Below, piece after piece: positions 1 through 9,856 of a stretch of DNA of 64,000 nucleotides (the stretch's first letter is position 1; every line of letters starts with the position of its first letter). Both the position numbers and the translations under genes were made by a program. The stretch spans positions 1 through 64,000 of the forward strand of contig JAHHHQ010000050.1 in the NCBI GenBank assembly GCA_019359285.1, read 5' to 3'. The stretch comes from Nodosilinea sp. WJT8-NPBG4 (GTDB lineage Bacteria > Cyanobacteriota > Cyanobacteriia > Phormidesmidales > Phormidesmidaceae). Under the pieces are notes generated by a model, which saw only the letters and a program-made list of their open reading frames with translations, searched no databases and was not told where the DNA came from.

Positions 1-1
1 G

Positions 2-115
2 AATTTCTTTGCCAAGCTCAAGCAGTATCGAGCGATTGCGACCCGCTACGACAAGTTAGCCGAGACGTTTCTCAGTGCGATTTATATGGCAGCTGTCGTC
101 ATCTGGCTTAATTGA
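2..115 (+). mobile_element. IS5-type transposase, C-terminal end (cut by window edge)
   Basis: The first 37 codons read as the end of a DDE transposase: AKLKQYRAIATRYDKLAETF, then a hydrophobic tail ending in VVIWLN and a TGA stop. The RYDKLA..F segment is typical of the C-terminus of IS5-family transposases. The rest lies outside the window, so I cannot tell whether the element is intact. No inverted repeat is obvious before uvrB, whose stop lies only about 10 bp away. Family assignment rests on this short stretch. Confidence 0.6.
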
Positions 116-124
116 TTACACGCC

Positions 125-2128
125 CTAAGCCCGCTTACCCAAGAGCTGATCGCGCAGCGACTTGATGCGATCGCGAAACTTAGCCGCCTCCTCAAAGTCG
201 AGGTTCTTCGCAGCTTCTTTCATCTGCTTTTCAAACTGACCAATCAGTTCAGGAATTTCTTCTAGAGGCAGTTCTTCTTTGTGCTCGTAGACTTCCTCTA
301 GCTCGTGGGCGTTGAGGCGGCGCGACACTTCGAGAAACGACAAAATTGAGTTGCTGTTGCGGCGAATAATCGACGTAGGGGTGATGCCGTTCGCTTCATT
401 GTGGGCGGTTTGAATGGCGCGGCGACGCTCGGTTTCGCTGATTGCCCTAGCCATGCTGTCGGTCAAGTTATCGGCGTAGAGAATTGCCTGACCGCGCACG
501 TGACGGGCCGCGCGGCCAATGGTTTGAATTAGCGATCGCTCCGCCCGCAGAAACCCTTCCTTATCGGCATCCAAAATTGCCACCAGGGAAACCTCCGGCA
601 AATCAAGCCCTTCCCGCAGCAGGTTGACCCCCACCAGTACGTCGTAGAGCCCCTCTCGCAGGTCTTGGATGATCTCAATGCGCTCAATGGAGTGAATCTC
701 GGAGTGCAGATAGCGCACGCGAATGCCGTGCTCGTCGAAGTAGTCGGTGAGGTCCTCAGCCATGCGCTTGGTCAAGGTGGTGATCAGCACCCGCTCTTGG
801 CGAGCGGCCCGATCTTTGATTTCGCCAAGCAGGTCATCCACCTGACCTTCGGTGGGGCGCACAAAGATTTCGGGGTCAAGCACGCCCGTGGGGCGAATAA
901 TTTGCTCCACCACCTTGCCGCCTGAAATCTCCATCTCCCAGTTGCCGGGGGTTGCGGAGACAAAGATGCACTGATTCACCTTGTCCCAAAATTCTTCAGC
1001 CTTTAGGGGGCGGTTGTCGGCAGCGCTGGGGAGGCGAAAGCCGTGGTCGATCAGCACCATTTTGCGGCTGCGATCGCCGTTGTACATGCCGTGAATCTGA
1101 GGAATGGTGACGTGGGACTCATCGATCACCAACAGCCAGTCCTTGGGAAAGTAGTCCAGCAGACACTCCGGCGGCGAACCGGCTTTACGACCGGCCAGGT
1201 GGCGGGCATAGTTTTCCACCCCATTGCAATAGCCCACCTCGCGGATCATCTCCAGGTCGTAGCGGGTGCGTTGCTCCAGCCGCTGGGCCTCCAGCAGTTT
1301 GCCTTCTTTCTCCAGCTCCGCTAGACGCTCTAGCAGCTCATCTTTAATCGCCTGACAGGCTTCTTCGATGCGATCGTCCGGCGTGACAAAGTGCTTGGCC
1401 GGGTAAATGCTGATGCCTTCCATGCTTTGCAGGGTGGCTCCGGTGATCGGGTCCACGTAGCGCACGGCGTCGATCTCGTCACCAAAGAACTCAACGCGAA
1501 TGATGCGGTCTTCGTAGGCAGGGCCAATCTCCAGCACGTCGCCCTTGACGCGAAACTTGCCTCGACCCAGGTCTAAATCGTTTCGCTCGTACTGAATCGA
1601 GGCCAGATCGCGCAGCACCTGGCGCTGGTTGACCTCCATGCCCACGTGCAGCGGAATCGAGGCTCTCAGGTATTCTGACGGAATACCCAAACCGTAGATG
1701 CAGCTGATCGAGGCGACCACAATCACATCTTTGCGCTCAAATAGAGAGCGGGTGGCCGAGTGCCGCAGCATGTCGATCTCGTCGTTGATCGAGGCGGTTT
1801 TGGCGATGTAGGTGTCGGTGGTGGGAATGTAGGCCTCGGGCTGGTAGTAGTCGTAATAGCTAATGAAGTACTCGACGGCGTTGTCGGGGAAAAACTCGCG
1901 CAGTTCATTGCAGAGCTGCGCGGCGAGGGTTTTGTTGTGGGCCAGCACCAGAGCCGGCTTGCCAATGTTGTCAACAACGCGGGCGATGGTGTGGGTTTTG
2001 CCCGTGCCCGTGGCCCCCAGCAGGGTTTGGTACTTGGTGTTGTCTTGCAGAAACTTGGTTAGGCCCGCGATCGCCTTTGGCTGGTCTCCCGCAGGTTCAA
2101 AGGGAGCCTGAATGTTGAAGTCGCCCAT
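125..2128 (-). CDS. uvrB: UvrABC excinuclease subunit B
   Basis: UvrB is the damage-verifying helicase-like subunit of nucleotide excision repair. It is loaded on DNA by UvrA and then recruits UvrC. The 667-residue length is normal. Visible features are the Walker A motif GATGTGKT (about residues 38-45), the aromatic beta-hairpin region [20 protein letters not shown] that clamps a DNA strand, the DESH Walker B box near residue 338, helicase motif VI (QTIGRAARH) and a C-terminal UVR motif (about 630-660) for UvrC contact. The start [20 protein letters not shown] matches the conserved family N-terminus. It is transcribed towards the transposase remnant and appears monocistronic. Confidence 0.97.
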   Translation of the reverse strand: MGDFNIQAPFEPAGDQPKAIAGLTKFLQDNTKYQTLLGATGTGKTHTIARVVDNIGKPALVLAHNKTLAAQLCNELREFFPDNAVEYFISYYDYYQPEAYIPTTDTYIAKTASINDEIDMLRHSATRSLFERKDVIVVASISCIYGLGIPSEYLRASIPLHVGMEVNQRQVLRDLASIQYERNDLDLGRGKFRVKGDVLEIGPAYEDRIIRVEFFGDEIDAVRYVDPITGATLQSMEGISIYPAKHFVTPDDRIEEACQAIKDELLERLAELEKEGKLLEAQRLEQRTRYDLEMIREVGYCNGVENYARHLAGRKAGSPPECLLDYFPKDWLLVIDESHVTIPQIHGMYNGDRSRKMVLIDHGFRLPSAADNRPLKAEEFWDKVNQCIFVSATPGNWEMEISGGKVVEQIIRPTGVLDPEIFVRPTEGQVDDLLGEIKDRAARQERVLITTLTKRMAEDLTDYFDEHGIRVRYLHSEIHSIERIEIIQDLREGLYDVLVGVNLLREGLDLPEVSLVAILDADKEGFLRAERSLIQTIGRAARHVRGQAILYADNLTDSMARAISETERRRAIQTAHNEANGITPTSIIRRNSNSILSFLEVSRRLNAHELEEVYEHKEELPLEEIPELIGQFEKQMKEAAKNLDFEEAAKFRDRIKSLRDQLLGKRA

Positions 2129-2388
2129 AGGTCAGCAATCGGTACAAAGACACTACTACGCCTCTTCATGATGCCTGATTTTGCCCCAGATGGTGGTTAC
2201 GGCAACTACCCAACCGGGCTATCTGGGTAGGGATTGTAGCCAGCGGGCAATCGCTCTTGGCGCCTGCATTCGTTACCCCTTCAGCCTGAGCAAACCGCTC
2301 AATACCTTTTTGCGCTAGCCTCTACCTGGGGCGATCGCGACGGTTGATTCCACTAAAATGGGCTGAGGCTCTGTAATCGAGAATCCGT

Positions 2389-3177
2389 TTGCGAACAGTG
2401 TTGCGAACCGTTGTTGCCACCCGATACGTCACTCCCCTGCGGGAGGGAGGCTCTCTCCCCGCCATTGTGGAAGCTGACGATGATGGCATGTATGTGCTGA
2501 AGTTTCGGGGTGCCGGTCAGGGGGTCAAATCTCTGATTGCTGAACTCGTGGCTGGAGAAATTGCGCGGGTCCTCGGCCTGCTGGTGCCCGAAATTGTCCT
2601 GATCGAAGTCGATGCTGAACTGGCCCGTACCGAACCTGACCCCGAAATTCAGGATTTGATTCGAGCCAGTGTAGGCCTCAATTTGGCCCTCGACTACCTG
2701 CCCAGCTCCATCACCTTTGACCCCGTTGCCCAACAGCCCGATGCCGCCTTGGCCTCGGCCGTTGTCTGGCTCGATGCCTACGTCACCAATATCGATCGCA
2801 CCGCCCGCAACACCAACATGCTGATGTGGCACCGCCGCCTCTGGTTGATTGATCACGGCGTTGCCCTCTACTTTCACCACAGCTGGAACAAATACTTAGA
2901 GCGCAGCCGCACCCCCTTCCCCGGCATCAAAGATCACGTTTTGCTGCGGTTTGCCAGTCAGCTAACAGAGGTCGATGCGACCATGACAGCCCAGCTAACG
3001 CCAGAGCTCATTACTGGCATCGTCAACCTAATTCCAGAGCCCTGGCTGCTGGAGGGTTCTCCGTTTACCAATAGCCAACACCATCGCGAGGCTTATATTG
3101 AGTATTTGCTGAAGCGGCTAGAGCCACCCCACGCTTTTTTAGAGGAGGCCATTCGTGCACGATCAGGTCACCTATGA
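2389..3177 (+). CDS. HipA-like kinase-domain protein
   Basis: A 262-residue protein resembling the HipA-like kinase family that is usually encoded next to DUF3037. HipA-type proteins have a eukaryotic-like kinase fold; this short form lacks the usual HipA N-terminal subdomain. Visible motifs are VTNIDRTARNTNML (catalytic-loop-like NxDR) and LWLIDHGVALYFH (metal-binding DHG, DFG-like). The start codon is TTG and no stronger start is apparent. The 3' end overlaps the DUF3037 gene by 23 nt, which implies translational coupling. No HipB-like DNA-binding antitoxin is present, so a classical toxin-antitoxin role is not supported. Substrate unknown. Confidence 0.75.
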   Translation: MRTVLRTVVATRYVTPLREGGSLPAIVEADDDGMYVLKFRGAGQGVKSLIAELVAGEIARVLGLLVPEIVLIEVDAELARTEPDPEIQDLIRASVGLNLALDYLPSSITFDPVAQQPDAALASAVVWLDAYVTNIDRTARNTNMLMWHRRLWLIDHGVALYFHHSWNKYLERSRTPFPGIKDHVLLRFASQLTEVDATMTAQLTPELITGIVNLIPEPWLLEGSPFTNSQHHREAYIEYLLKRLEPPHAFLEEAIRARSGHL

Positions 3178-3565
3178 TTACGCCATCATTCGGGTGGTGC
3201 CTAAGGTTGAGCGAGAAGAGTTTGTCAACGTAGGTGCGATCGTTTCATGCGCGACGCGCAAATTTCTTGAAGCCAAAATTGAACTCAATCCGCAACGGCT
3301 GCTCGCCCTTGACCCTACCTTAAATTTAGAAACAGTCGAAGGTTACTTAAACACCATTCCGATTATTTGTGCTGGCGATATCCATGCGGGCCCCATTGGT
3401 CAACTGCCCCAGCGAGAACGGTTTGGCTGGCTGGTTGCTCCCCGCAGCACGATCATTCAAACCTCACGGGTGCATACCGGTCTATGTAAAGATCTATCGG
3501 CTGTGATCGAACACCTGCTGGCCACTATGGTGCGTCCACTCCAGTTTCCCCTAGAGAAAAGCTAA
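3155..3565 (+). CDS. DUF3037 family protein
   Basis: A 136-residue protein starting with GTG inside the end of the HipA-like gene. The opening YDYAIIRVVPKVEREEFVNV followed by GAIVSC is characteristic of DUF3037. The function of DUF3037 is unknown. The family is frequently paired with a short HipA-like kinase, and the 23-nt overlap here indicates the two products are made together and may interact. No signal peptide or membrane segment is seen. Confidence 0.8.
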   Translation: MHDQVTYDYAIIRVVPKVEREEFVNVGAIVSCATRKFLEAKIELNPQRLLALDPTLNLETVEGYLNTIPIICAGDIHAGPIGQLPQRERFGWLVAPRSTIIQTSRVHTGLCKDLSAVIEHLLATMVRPLQFPLEKS

Positions 3566-3691
3566 GCGGCTGATCGTTTGAATGCCTGGGTTTAGCATCC
3601 TCCGGCTGGGGCTAAAGCGGTTTGGCGATGAGGTGCTGCTGAAAGAATAACAACGTGTAATACCGAATCCTGTCTGGCTAACCGCTGATTG

Positions 3692-3715
3692 GTAGGGGCA
3701 TTGCAATGCCCCTAC
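3692..3715. repeat. Dispersed 24-nt palindrome (TAGGGGC family)
   Basis: A perfect palindrome with arms GTAGGGGCATTG / CAATGCCCCTAC in the spacer between the DUF3037 gene and the PepSY gene. Relatives with the same TAGGGGC...GCCCCTA ends but different centres occur at 11612, 40536, 48639 and 50622. They sit in intergenic spacers, so this is probably a dispersed hairpin family rather than a dedicated terminator. Confidence 0.7.
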
Positions 3716-3806
3716 AGGCGACCTGTTTTGAATCGGGGTTTCTCATGTCGGATGGCGTGTAATGAGTTGACGCCGTGTCTTTTGACAACATCTCTGCGCA
3801 TCAGGC

Positions 3807-5288
3807 ATGTTAATCGGAGTCTTGGCTTTGGCAAATACCGGCATGAATCCGTCCAACCTGGTCGTAAATCAATCCCCAGCAGCTATATCGCCTGGCAATC
3901 GGTTTTACCGCACTGTGTGGCGCTGGCACTTCTATGCTGGGTTGTTTGTGATTCCCTTCATGGTGATTCTAGCCGCGACAGGCATTATTTATCTGTTTAA
4001 GCCCCAGCTAGATGCGGCCATGTACAACAATCTCATGTTTGTGCAACCTGACCTGGCGACGCTGCCCTACGTTGAGCAGGTACAGTCCGTCGAAAGCGCG
4101 TACCCCGCAGCTGTAATTACTCAGGTTACGCCCCCTGCTGCTGCAAATCGCAGTAGTGAAGTGCTGTTGACCACGGCGGACGAACGCAACCTCATGGTGT
4201 TCGTCGACCCTTACAGCGGAAAGATTTTGGGCGATCGCGATGAGGACAACAATTTGCAGGCGATCGCCCGAAAGATTCATGGCGAGTTACTGATTGGCAA
4301 GTTAGGGGATTATTTAGTTGAGCTAGCCGCTTGCTGGGGTTTGGTGCTGCTGATCACAGGGCTTTATTTGTGGTGGCCGCGCCAAAAGTTTGCTGTTTTG
4401 GGCACATTAATTCCCCGCCTCTGGAGCCAAAACAAATGGGTATTTTGGCGAGACTTACATGCCGTGCCGGGGTTTTATGGCGTTCTTTTGATTGGTTTTC
4501 TGATTCTCACCGGCCTACCCTGGACTGGTTTTTGGGGTGACACCTTTGCCCAAGTGTCGAGTAAGTTCCCGACTCAAATGTGGGACGACATTCCTCAATC
4601 TGCTGTGTTGACAGGTTCGCTAAACCAGCGAGGCCAGGTGGTGCCCTGGGCCGTAGAACAGTTACCCATACCTCAATCTGCTCTCTCAGGCCAAACTGAT
4701 CACTCGGGTCACCACAGCGAGTTGGCCCCGGCTCAGATTGGCCTAGCCTCTGGCACTCCCGTTAGCCTTGACGCTGTGATCGCCCTAGCGCAGGCTGAAG
4801 GCGCACCTCCGGGCTTTAATGTGACGTTGCCGGCGGGAGAAACCGGGGTATTTACGATTTCGGCCTTTCCCCCTGATCCAACCCAGGAAGCGACCATGCA
4901 TGTTGATCAGTACAGCGGCGCGGTGCTGGCCGATGTGCGCTGGAAAGATTATGGTCTAGTTCCTAAAGCCGTGGAGATGGGGACAGCCATTCACATGGGG
5001 AGATATTTTGGGTTTACCAATCAGTTGCTTATGCTGGTGGCAGCGTTGATCGTGATGCTGCTTGCCATCACTGGAGTTGTTATGTGGTGGCAGCGTCGAC
5101 CTCAAAGTGCTGGGCTAATCGGAGCCCCTGCCATGCCTGCCTACGTACAAAACTGGCGCATTCCATTGGCAATTGTTGCGGTTCTGGGGCTGGTATTTCC
5201 CCTAGTTGGTCTTTCCCTAGTCGTTGTGCTGCTGGTGGACTATGGTTTGCTGAGCCGTATTCCTGCACTCAGACGCATCTTTAATTAA
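3807..5288 (+). CDS. PepSY-associated TM helix protein (PiuB-like)
   Basis: A 493-residue membrane protein. It shows the PepSY-TM pattern: a first helix RWHFYAGLFVIPFMVILAAT (about 40-62) with a conserved WH, a periplasmic loop, a helix pair near 165-190 and 222-245, a second periplasmic domain (about 250-395), and C-terminal helices near 402-428 and 450-480. Relatives such as PiuB are linked to iron or siderophore handling or to membrane ferric reduction. No siderophore receptor is adjacent, so the substrate is unassigned. Residue 13 (ATG at 3843) is an equally plausible start, because the preceding 12 residues are not conserved-looking. Confidence 0.8.
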   Translation: MLIGVLALANTGMNPSNLVVNQSPAAISPGNRFYRTVWRWHFYAGLFVIPFMVILAATGIIYLFKPQLDAAMYNNLMFVQPDLATLPYVEQVQSVESAYPAAVITQVTPPAAANRSSEVLLTTADERNLMVFVDPYSGKILGDRDEDNNLQAIARKIHGELLIGKLGDYLVELAACWGLVLLITGLYLWWPRQKFAVLGTLIPRLWSQNKWVFWRDLHAVPGFYGVLLIGFLILTGLPWTGFWGDTFAQVSSKFPTQMWDDIPQSAVLTGSLNQRGQVVPWAVEQLPIPQSALSGQTDHSGHHSELAPAQIGLASGTPVSLDAVIALAQAEGAPPGFNVTLPAGETGVFTISAFPPDPTQEATMHVDQYSGAVLADVRWKDYGLVPKAVEMGTAIHMGRYFGFTNQLLMLVAALIVMLLAITGVVMWWQRRPQSAGLIGAPAMPAYVQNWRIPLAIVAVLGLVFPLVGLSLVVVLLVDYGLLSRIPALRRIFN

Positions 5289-5365
5289 GTGTGATTGATC
5301 GGATTTAGATAGCCAAACCTAGGCCTGTATAATCGGCGCATCTTTGTCCTCTGCGGATACCTCCT

Positions 5366-6898
5366 ATGACTCAGTTGTTGGGTGCGCCGCTTCTTTTACT
5401 ACCGTTAATTGGTCTGGGATCGATCGGCCTGTTGTGGTGGCAACGGTGGACTCAGCAACAACGCTTTAAGTCGCTGCGATCGCTGCCCTCTCCGCCCCAG
5501 CACTGGCTGCTGGGCAACATTCCCCAACTGCTAGGGGCGGTCAAAAATCGGCAGCTCTTCCAGATCTTGTTTGACTGGTCTAAGGAATTTGGCCCCAAGT
5601 ATGTGTACTGGGTTGGCTATCCGGTGCTGGTGCTCAGCCAGCCCAAGCTGATCGACAGCACCATTGTTCAGGGCACCCGCGACGGTAGCCTAGTGCGCAC
5701 CGGCCAGTCGCAGAGCGCCTGGAACGACCTGATGGGGCCGATCATGATCGGCCAGGATGGAGCCGAGTGGCAGTGGCGACGCAAGGCCTGGAACCCAGAA
5801 TTTAGCTCTGGTGGCGTGAGCCACTACTTTGCTCTGGTCGATCAGGCCTGTCACCGGACTGTGACCCAGCTACAAGCCACCCCGCCGGGGGAACCGGTAC
5901 CTATGGATCCGCTATTTGTGGAGCTGACCATGCGGGTGATTGCCGCTCTGGTGTTGGGTATTCCCATCGACCCCAGCCAGCCCAGCCCCGAAGGCGCGCC
6001 CCTCGAGATTGAGCCGACCTACGACGCCATGGCGGTCTTGACCTACCGATTTTTGCGGATGGCCGTTGGGGAAAAGGCTTGGAGAAAATATTTGCCCACT
6101 CAGGCGAGCAAAGACTATTGGGCCGCCCGTCACTATTTGGAGGATTGCTTGCGATCGCGCATCGACCTAGCCCTACAACTGCGCGACGGCGACCCCGCCG
6201 CTTTAGAAAAAGCCAGCCCACTATTCCAGCAGTCGATGCTGGTCAAAATTGCTGCCAAAGAGCCTCGCTACACCCGCGCCACCCTGCTGCCCGAAATCGT
6301 GGAAATGCTGATCGCCGGTACAGACACCACCGCGCACACCCTGTCTCTCGCGGTGGGCGAGCTGGCCCTCAGCCCCTCGGTGTTTCAGCAAGCCCAGGCC
6401 ACCGTCGATCGCGTTTTTGATGATCAAGGCGCTATCACTCTGGCCAGCCTCAAGCATCTGAGCTACCTCCAGGGGGTAGTCAAAGAAACCCTGCGGCTCT
6501 ACTCCATTGCGTCGGGTACTACGTCGCTGCAAGCGACCCGCGACATCGTCGTTGACGGCGTTGCAGTACCGGCTGGAGCATGCCTGTTTTGGTCGATGCT
6601 GGGAGCCGGGCGCGACCCCGAGACCTACCCCCAGCCAGACAAGTTTTTGCCCGAGCGCTGGCTCACCGAAGACCGCCAAACTCCGGCTCCGCCAATGATT
6701 GACTTTGGCTCTGGCCCCCACCGCTGCCTGGGCGAACACCTGGCCATGCTGGAAGCGACTCTGATGTTGGCCCAGCTGCTGCGGCACTTTGATTGGGAAC
6801 TCGTCAATGGGCGATCATCGGTGGAAAACCTGAGACAGAATTTGCTGATTTATCCGCTCGATAAAATGCCGGTTTATCTGCGCTCCCGTAGCCGTTAG
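5366..6898 (+). CDS. Cytochrome P450 with N-terminal membrane anchor
   Basis: A 510-residue heme-thiolate mono-oxygenase. Residues 5-25 (GAPLLLLPLIGLGSIGLLWW) form an N-terminal hydrophobic anchor, which is rare in bacterial P450s but usual in eukaryotic class II enzymes and some cyanobacterial CYPs. The I-helix oxygen motif AGTDTT is near 316, the ExxR motif KETLRL near 373, and the heme-binding loop FGSGPHRCLGEHLA near 446-460, with Cys about 453 as axial ligand. No ferredoxin or reductase gene is adjacent, so general cellular ferredoxin is the likely electron donor (inference). The substrate cannot be predicted. A short AT-rich spacer separates it from the PepSY gene. Confidence 0.93.
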   Translation: MTQLLGAPLLLLPLIGLGSIGLLWWQRWTQQQRFKSLRSLPSPPQHWLLGNIPQLLGAVKNRQLFQILFDWSKEFGPKYVYWVGYPVLVLSQPKLIDSTIVQGTRDGSLVRTGQSQSAWNDLMGPIMIGQDGAEWQWRRKAWNPEFSSGGVSHYFALVDQACHRTVTQLQATPPGEPVPMDPLFVELTMRVIAALVLGIPIDPSQPSPEGAPLEIEPTYDAMAVLTYRFLRMAVGEKAWRKYLPTQASKDYWAARHYLEDCLRSRIDLALQLRDGDPAALEKASPLFQQSMLVKIAAKEPRYTRATLLPEIVEMLIAGTDTTAHTLSLAVGELALSPSVFQQAQATVDRVFDDQGAITLASLKHLSYLQGVVKETLRLYSIASGTTSLQATRDIVVDGVAVPAGACLFWSMLGAGRDPETYPQPDKFLPERWLTEDRQTPAPPMIDFGSGPHRCLGEHLAMLEATLMLAQLLRHFDWELVNGRSSVENLRQNLLIYPLDKMPVYLRSRSR

Positions 6899-7241
6899 GC
6901 GAAGAAGTCATCCATCCACATTGAGCATGCCGTGCTTCAGCCAAGGGTTAGTAGCTTTTGAGGCCTGGTGCGATGGTCAAAGACCGGCCCAGAAGGGCGT
7001 TGGTGCAGCTTCTCCAGAAGAGAAGCGCATCCCCTTAAGAACTGTGAAGCCTCAAGCCCGAATCTGCCCTTCCCGTAAGGCATTGTTACGGCCAACCCTG
7101 CCGGGTTACAGAACTTTTTATAATGGAAGCGTAGCCGCATTGCCCCTGGCCTGGCTCCATCACTGCCTCTATCGCTGCACCCTCAAAAACGTGAAACGGA
7201 GAGCCAAAAACGCGGGCCTGTAAAACAGGAGACTCGCCGCC
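6899..7241. other. Gene-free spacer between P450 and UspA genes
   Basis: About 340 bp with no convincing ORF. A TATAAT hexamer at 7119-7124 could be the -10 element for the downstream UspA gene, but no matching -35 is visible at the right distance. No strong hairpin or repeat was recognised. Confidence 0.5.
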
Positions 7242-7772
7242 ATGTTTAAGAAAATTCTGGTTGCTCTCGACAACTCTGCCCGCCGCCACGAGGTGTTTCA
7301 AAAAGCTCTCGACCTAGCCGAAGCCACTCGGGCAGACCTCATGCTCGTACACGTGCTTTCGGCATACGAAGAAGGCAGCCCCGGTATTCCCATTCGATCC
7401 TACCAGGCTTACTACCCCGTGCTGGAAGACTCAACCTGGCGGCTCTACCAAAAACGCTGGGAAGAATTTGAGGCCCAGGGCATTGCCCAACTGCGGCAAG
7501 AACTCGATCGCGCCCAGGCGGCGGGTGTCAGCGCCGAATTTACTCAGATATCTGGAGAACCCGCCGCCACCATTTGCAGCGTGGCTAGCTCCTGGGGCGC
7601 TGATTTGATTATGGTGGGCAGCCACGGCCGCCGGGGTCTAAGCGAACTGCTGTTGGGTAGCGTGAGCAACTACGTTATGCACCATGCCGATTGCTCAGTG
7701 CTGGTGGTGCACCACTACAACGGCAAACCAACCGCCTCCGCTGAGACCGCTACGGCCAGGGCTAAAACCTAG
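7242..7772 (+). CDS. Universal stress protein (UspA family)
   Basis: A 176-residue single-domain Usp. It opens with MFKKILVALDNSARRHEVFQ (the first beta-strand with the conserved Asp) and ends with the ATP-binding signature GSHGRRGLSELLLGSVSNYV (G-2x-G-9x-GS), so it is likely an ATP-binding type. About 20 residues between residues 45 and 65, rich in Tyr and Pro, form an enlarged loop. The start ATG follows an AGGAG-like sequence in aaacaggagactcgccgcc. It appears monocistronic. The specific stress it answers is unknown. Confidence 0.93.
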   Translation: MFKKILVALDNSARRHEVFQKALDLAEATRADLMLVHVLSAYEEGSPGIPIRSYQAYYPVLEDSTWRLYQKRWEEFEAQGIAQLRQELDRAQAAGVSAEFTQISGEPAATICSVASSWGADLIMVGSHGRRGLSELLLGSVSNYVMHHADCSVLVVHHYNGKPTASAETATARAKT

Positions 7773-7781
7773 CATCGCTCG

Positions 7782-8054
7782 CTATCGGTAGCTTCTCACC
7801 CGCTTATGGGGCTGCTGTTTGCGCACCCAGGCGACAAACTTCTGAAGTCTGGGTGCGGCCTGTAGCTGCTCTAGCGTATGTAGGTCGCGGGCCAGGGTGT
7901 GATTGTCGAACAGGGTGTGAATCTGCTTGTGGCAGGGGCGGCACAGCAGCACCGTCTCGCTGGTAGGCAGGTGGCGTCGCCGAGTGTACTGGCGCGGCAC
8001 CAGGTGGTGTTCGGTGAGATCGTCTACGGAACGCTGGCACAACTGGCAGGGCAT
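7782..8054 (-). CDS. Small HNH-type nuclease domain protein
   Basis: A 90-residue protein starting at the internal ATG at 8054 (MPCQLCQRSVDDLTEHHLVP). It has two zinc-binding CxxC pairs (CQLC and CRPC), the HH motif EHHLVPRQ of the HNH core, and HKQIH as the final His. The C-terminal 20 residues are Arg/Lys-rich. Such stand-alone short HNH proteins are common in cyanobacteria and their biological role is mostly unknown. A longer frame reaches 8111, but the extra N-terminal residues do not fit the family. Confidence 0.85.
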   Translation of the reverse strand: MPCQLCQRSVDDLTEHHLVPRQYTRRRHLPTSETVLLCRPCHKQIHTLFDNHTLARDLHTLEQLQAAPRLQKFVAWVRKQQPHKRVRSYR

Positions 8055-8137
8055 AGGCTCAGCCACGATAGAGTGTAGTTTTATTCTCACGAATTTGCCC
8101 CAGAGACGCAAAACCAGAAATGGAAAACTGGAGGCGC

Positions 8138-8172
8138 AAAAAAATGGCTCCTAGCTGACGGGCCAGGAGCCA
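8138..8172 (-). terminator. Rho-independent terminator of rpsD
   Basis: On the minus strand an 8-bp stem TGGCTCCT / AGGAGCCA with a 12-nt loop is followed directly by seven T residues. It lies about 90 bp beyond the rpsD stop and just before the HNH start, separating the two. Confidence 0.85.
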
Positions 8173-8264
8173 AACTACAAATCAATTGAGTAAGAGTAAT
8201 GCGTTATGGGCGGTAAGCGATGACCGTTCGGCCAGCAAACAAACTCCAGTAATGGCCAGCAGCC

Positions 8265-8873
8265 TTAGGCCTTACGGGAGTAGTACTCAACCACAAGCAG
8301 TTCGTTGACGTTGAGGGCCACCCACTCGCGCTCAATGATGCCATTGACCTTGGCGGTGAGCTTGGCTTTGTCAAGCTCGAGGTGGGCGGGCACGTTGGCC
8401 AAACCGGGGAATTCCAGGTTGGCTTCGACCAATTTTTTGGAAGCTTCGCGATCGCGCACGGTGATCACATCGCCGGCCCGGCACTGATAGCTAGGAATCG
8501 ACACCACGCGGCCATTCACGCAGATGTGGCCGTGGTTGACCACCTGGCGAGCCGAAGGAATGGTCGGCCCAAACCCAAGGCGAAACACAGTGTTATCGAG
8601 CCGCATTTCGAGCAGCTGTAGAATCACCAACCCGGTCGAACCGCCGGCCCGACGAGCTTTCTTCACGTAGCGAAGCAGCTGCTTTTCGGTCAAGCCGTAG
8701 TTAAACCGCAGCTTCTGCTTTTCTTCAAGCCGGACTGCGTACTCAGACTTTTTCTTGCGGTCTTGGCCGTGCTGCCCCGGCGGATAAGCCTTACGGGGGG
8801 ACTTGCGGGACAGACCCGGTAGCTCACCCAAGCGGCGTACAACCCGCAGGCGAGCGCCTCTATATCGCGCCAT
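8265..8873 (-). CDS. rpsD: 30S ribosomal protein S4
   Basis: S4 is a primary 16S rRNA-binding protein of the small subunit. The 202-residue length is standard. The N-terminus [20 protein letters not shown] is the bacterial/chloroplast S4 signature. The S4 RNA-binding domain lies at about residues 92-155 and includes [12 protein letters not shown] and [14 protein letters not shown]. It stands alone, not in an alpha operon, as is usual in cyanobacteria. A strong terminator follows it. Confidence 0.98.
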   Translation of the reverse strand: MARYRGARLRVVRRLGELPGLSRKSPRKAYPPGQHGQDRKKKSEYAVRLEEKQKLRFNYGLTEKQLLRYVKKARRAGGSTGLVILQLLEMRLDNTVFRLGFGPTIPSARQVVNHGHICVNGRVVSIPSYQCRAGDVITVRDREASKKLVEANLEFPGLANVPAHLELDKAKLTAKVNGIIEREWVALNVNELLVVEYYSRKA

Positions 8874-9008
8874 AAACGTTTACTCTCCGAACAATGTCTA
8901 ACGTTGGAAACAATTTCCAAAGATTCTAATCTTAGCGTTGATCCACGCTTAGATCAATCTTTGGAGATGGAATTTTGCTGGGATCGGTGAAAGCGGAGAG
9001 TAAGGACG

Positions 9009-9076
9009 GGGTACAGGGTGCAAGGTATAAGGTCTAGGGCAATCCCTTGGACCCTATACCTTAAACCCCTGTACCT
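9009..9076. repeat. Imperfect long hairpin (GGTACAGGG family)
   Basis: A 65-70-nt imperfect inverted repeat with ends GGTACAGGG and CCCCTGTACC, rich in GGTATAAGG/CCTATACC. It lies between the upstream region of rpsD and the bgtA stop. Similar elements occur at 18767 and 42157, so this is a dispersed family rather than a gene-specific terminator. Confidence 0.65.
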
Positions 9077-9082
9077 CAAACC

Positions 9083-9856
9083 TTACTGATGCTGACTCAG
9101 GCGGCTGAGAAAGGATCTCAGGCGATCGCTGCGGGGGTTGCTAAACACCTCGGTGGGGATGCCCTCTTCTTCGATGACGCCGTTGTTGAAGAACAGCACC
9201 CGGTTGGAGACTTCGCGGGCAAACTGCATTTCGTGGGTGACCACAATCATGGTCATGCCCTCTTCGGCGAGCTGGCGCATGACGCCCAGCACCTCACCCA
9301 CCAGTTCGGGGTCGAGGGCGCTAGTGGGCTCGTCAAACAGAATGGCTTCGGGCTGCATGCAGAGGCTGCGGGCGATCGCCACCCGCTGCTTTTGCCCGCC
9401 CGAGAGTTGTTCGGGGTAGGCATCGGCGCGATCGCCCAGGCCCACCTTAGCCAGGTACTGGCTGGCCAGGTCGCGGCAGTCGGCATCAGAGTGCTTGAGC
9501 ACCTTGCGGGGCGAGAGCATCAGATTCTCAATCACCGTCAGGTGGGGGAACAGATTGAAGTGCTGAAACACCATGCTCACCTGGCTGCGCAGGTGGTAGA
9601 GCGCCTTCCAGGGCAGTTTTGGGGCCGACATGTCTTGGCCCATCACCTCTAGGTGACCCTGGTTGATCGCCTCTAGTCGGTTGAGGCAGCGCAGAAACGT
9701 ACTTTTGCCGCAGCCCGAAGGGCCAATGATCGACACCACATCGCCCTTGGTAAAGGTGGTGCTCACCCCTTTCAAGACTTCCAGCGAACCGTAGCTTTTG
9801 TACAGGTTTTCGCAGGCAATCACAGGCGTGGCGATCGCGGTCAGAGTGGTCGTCAT
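9083..9856 (-). CDS. bgtA: Polar amino-acid ABC transporter ATPase (BgtA/GlnQ type)
   Basis: The ATPase of a polar amino-acid importer. From the ATG at 9856 it has 257 residues. It has Walker [10 protein letters not shown] (near 46-54), a Q-loop in [16 protein letters not shown], the signature [15 protein letters not shown], Walker [13 protein letters not shown] and the H-loop VVTHEM. A slightly longer frame starts at a TTG at 9868. It is divergent from the fused binding-protein/permease gene across about 170 bp, so the two probably form one transporter, as in the cyanobacterial Bgt system, where BgtA is the ATPase and BgtB a binding-protein/permease fusion. The name is given by that organisation. 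Substrate specificity (basic amino acids or glutamine) is inferred. Confidence 0.9.
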   Translation of the reverse strand: MTTTLTAIATPVIACENLYKSYGSLEVLKGVSTTFTKGDVVSIIGPSGCGKSTFLRCLNRLEAINQGHLEVMGQDMSAPKLPWKALYHLRSQVSMVFQHFNLFPHLTVIENLMLSPRKVLKHSDADCRDLASQYLAKVGLGDRADAYPEQLSGGQKQRVAIARSLCMQPEAILFDEPTSALDPELVGEVLGVMRQLAEEGMTMIVVTHEMQFAREVSNRVLFFNNGVIEEEGIPTEVFSNPRSDRLRSFLSRLSQHQ

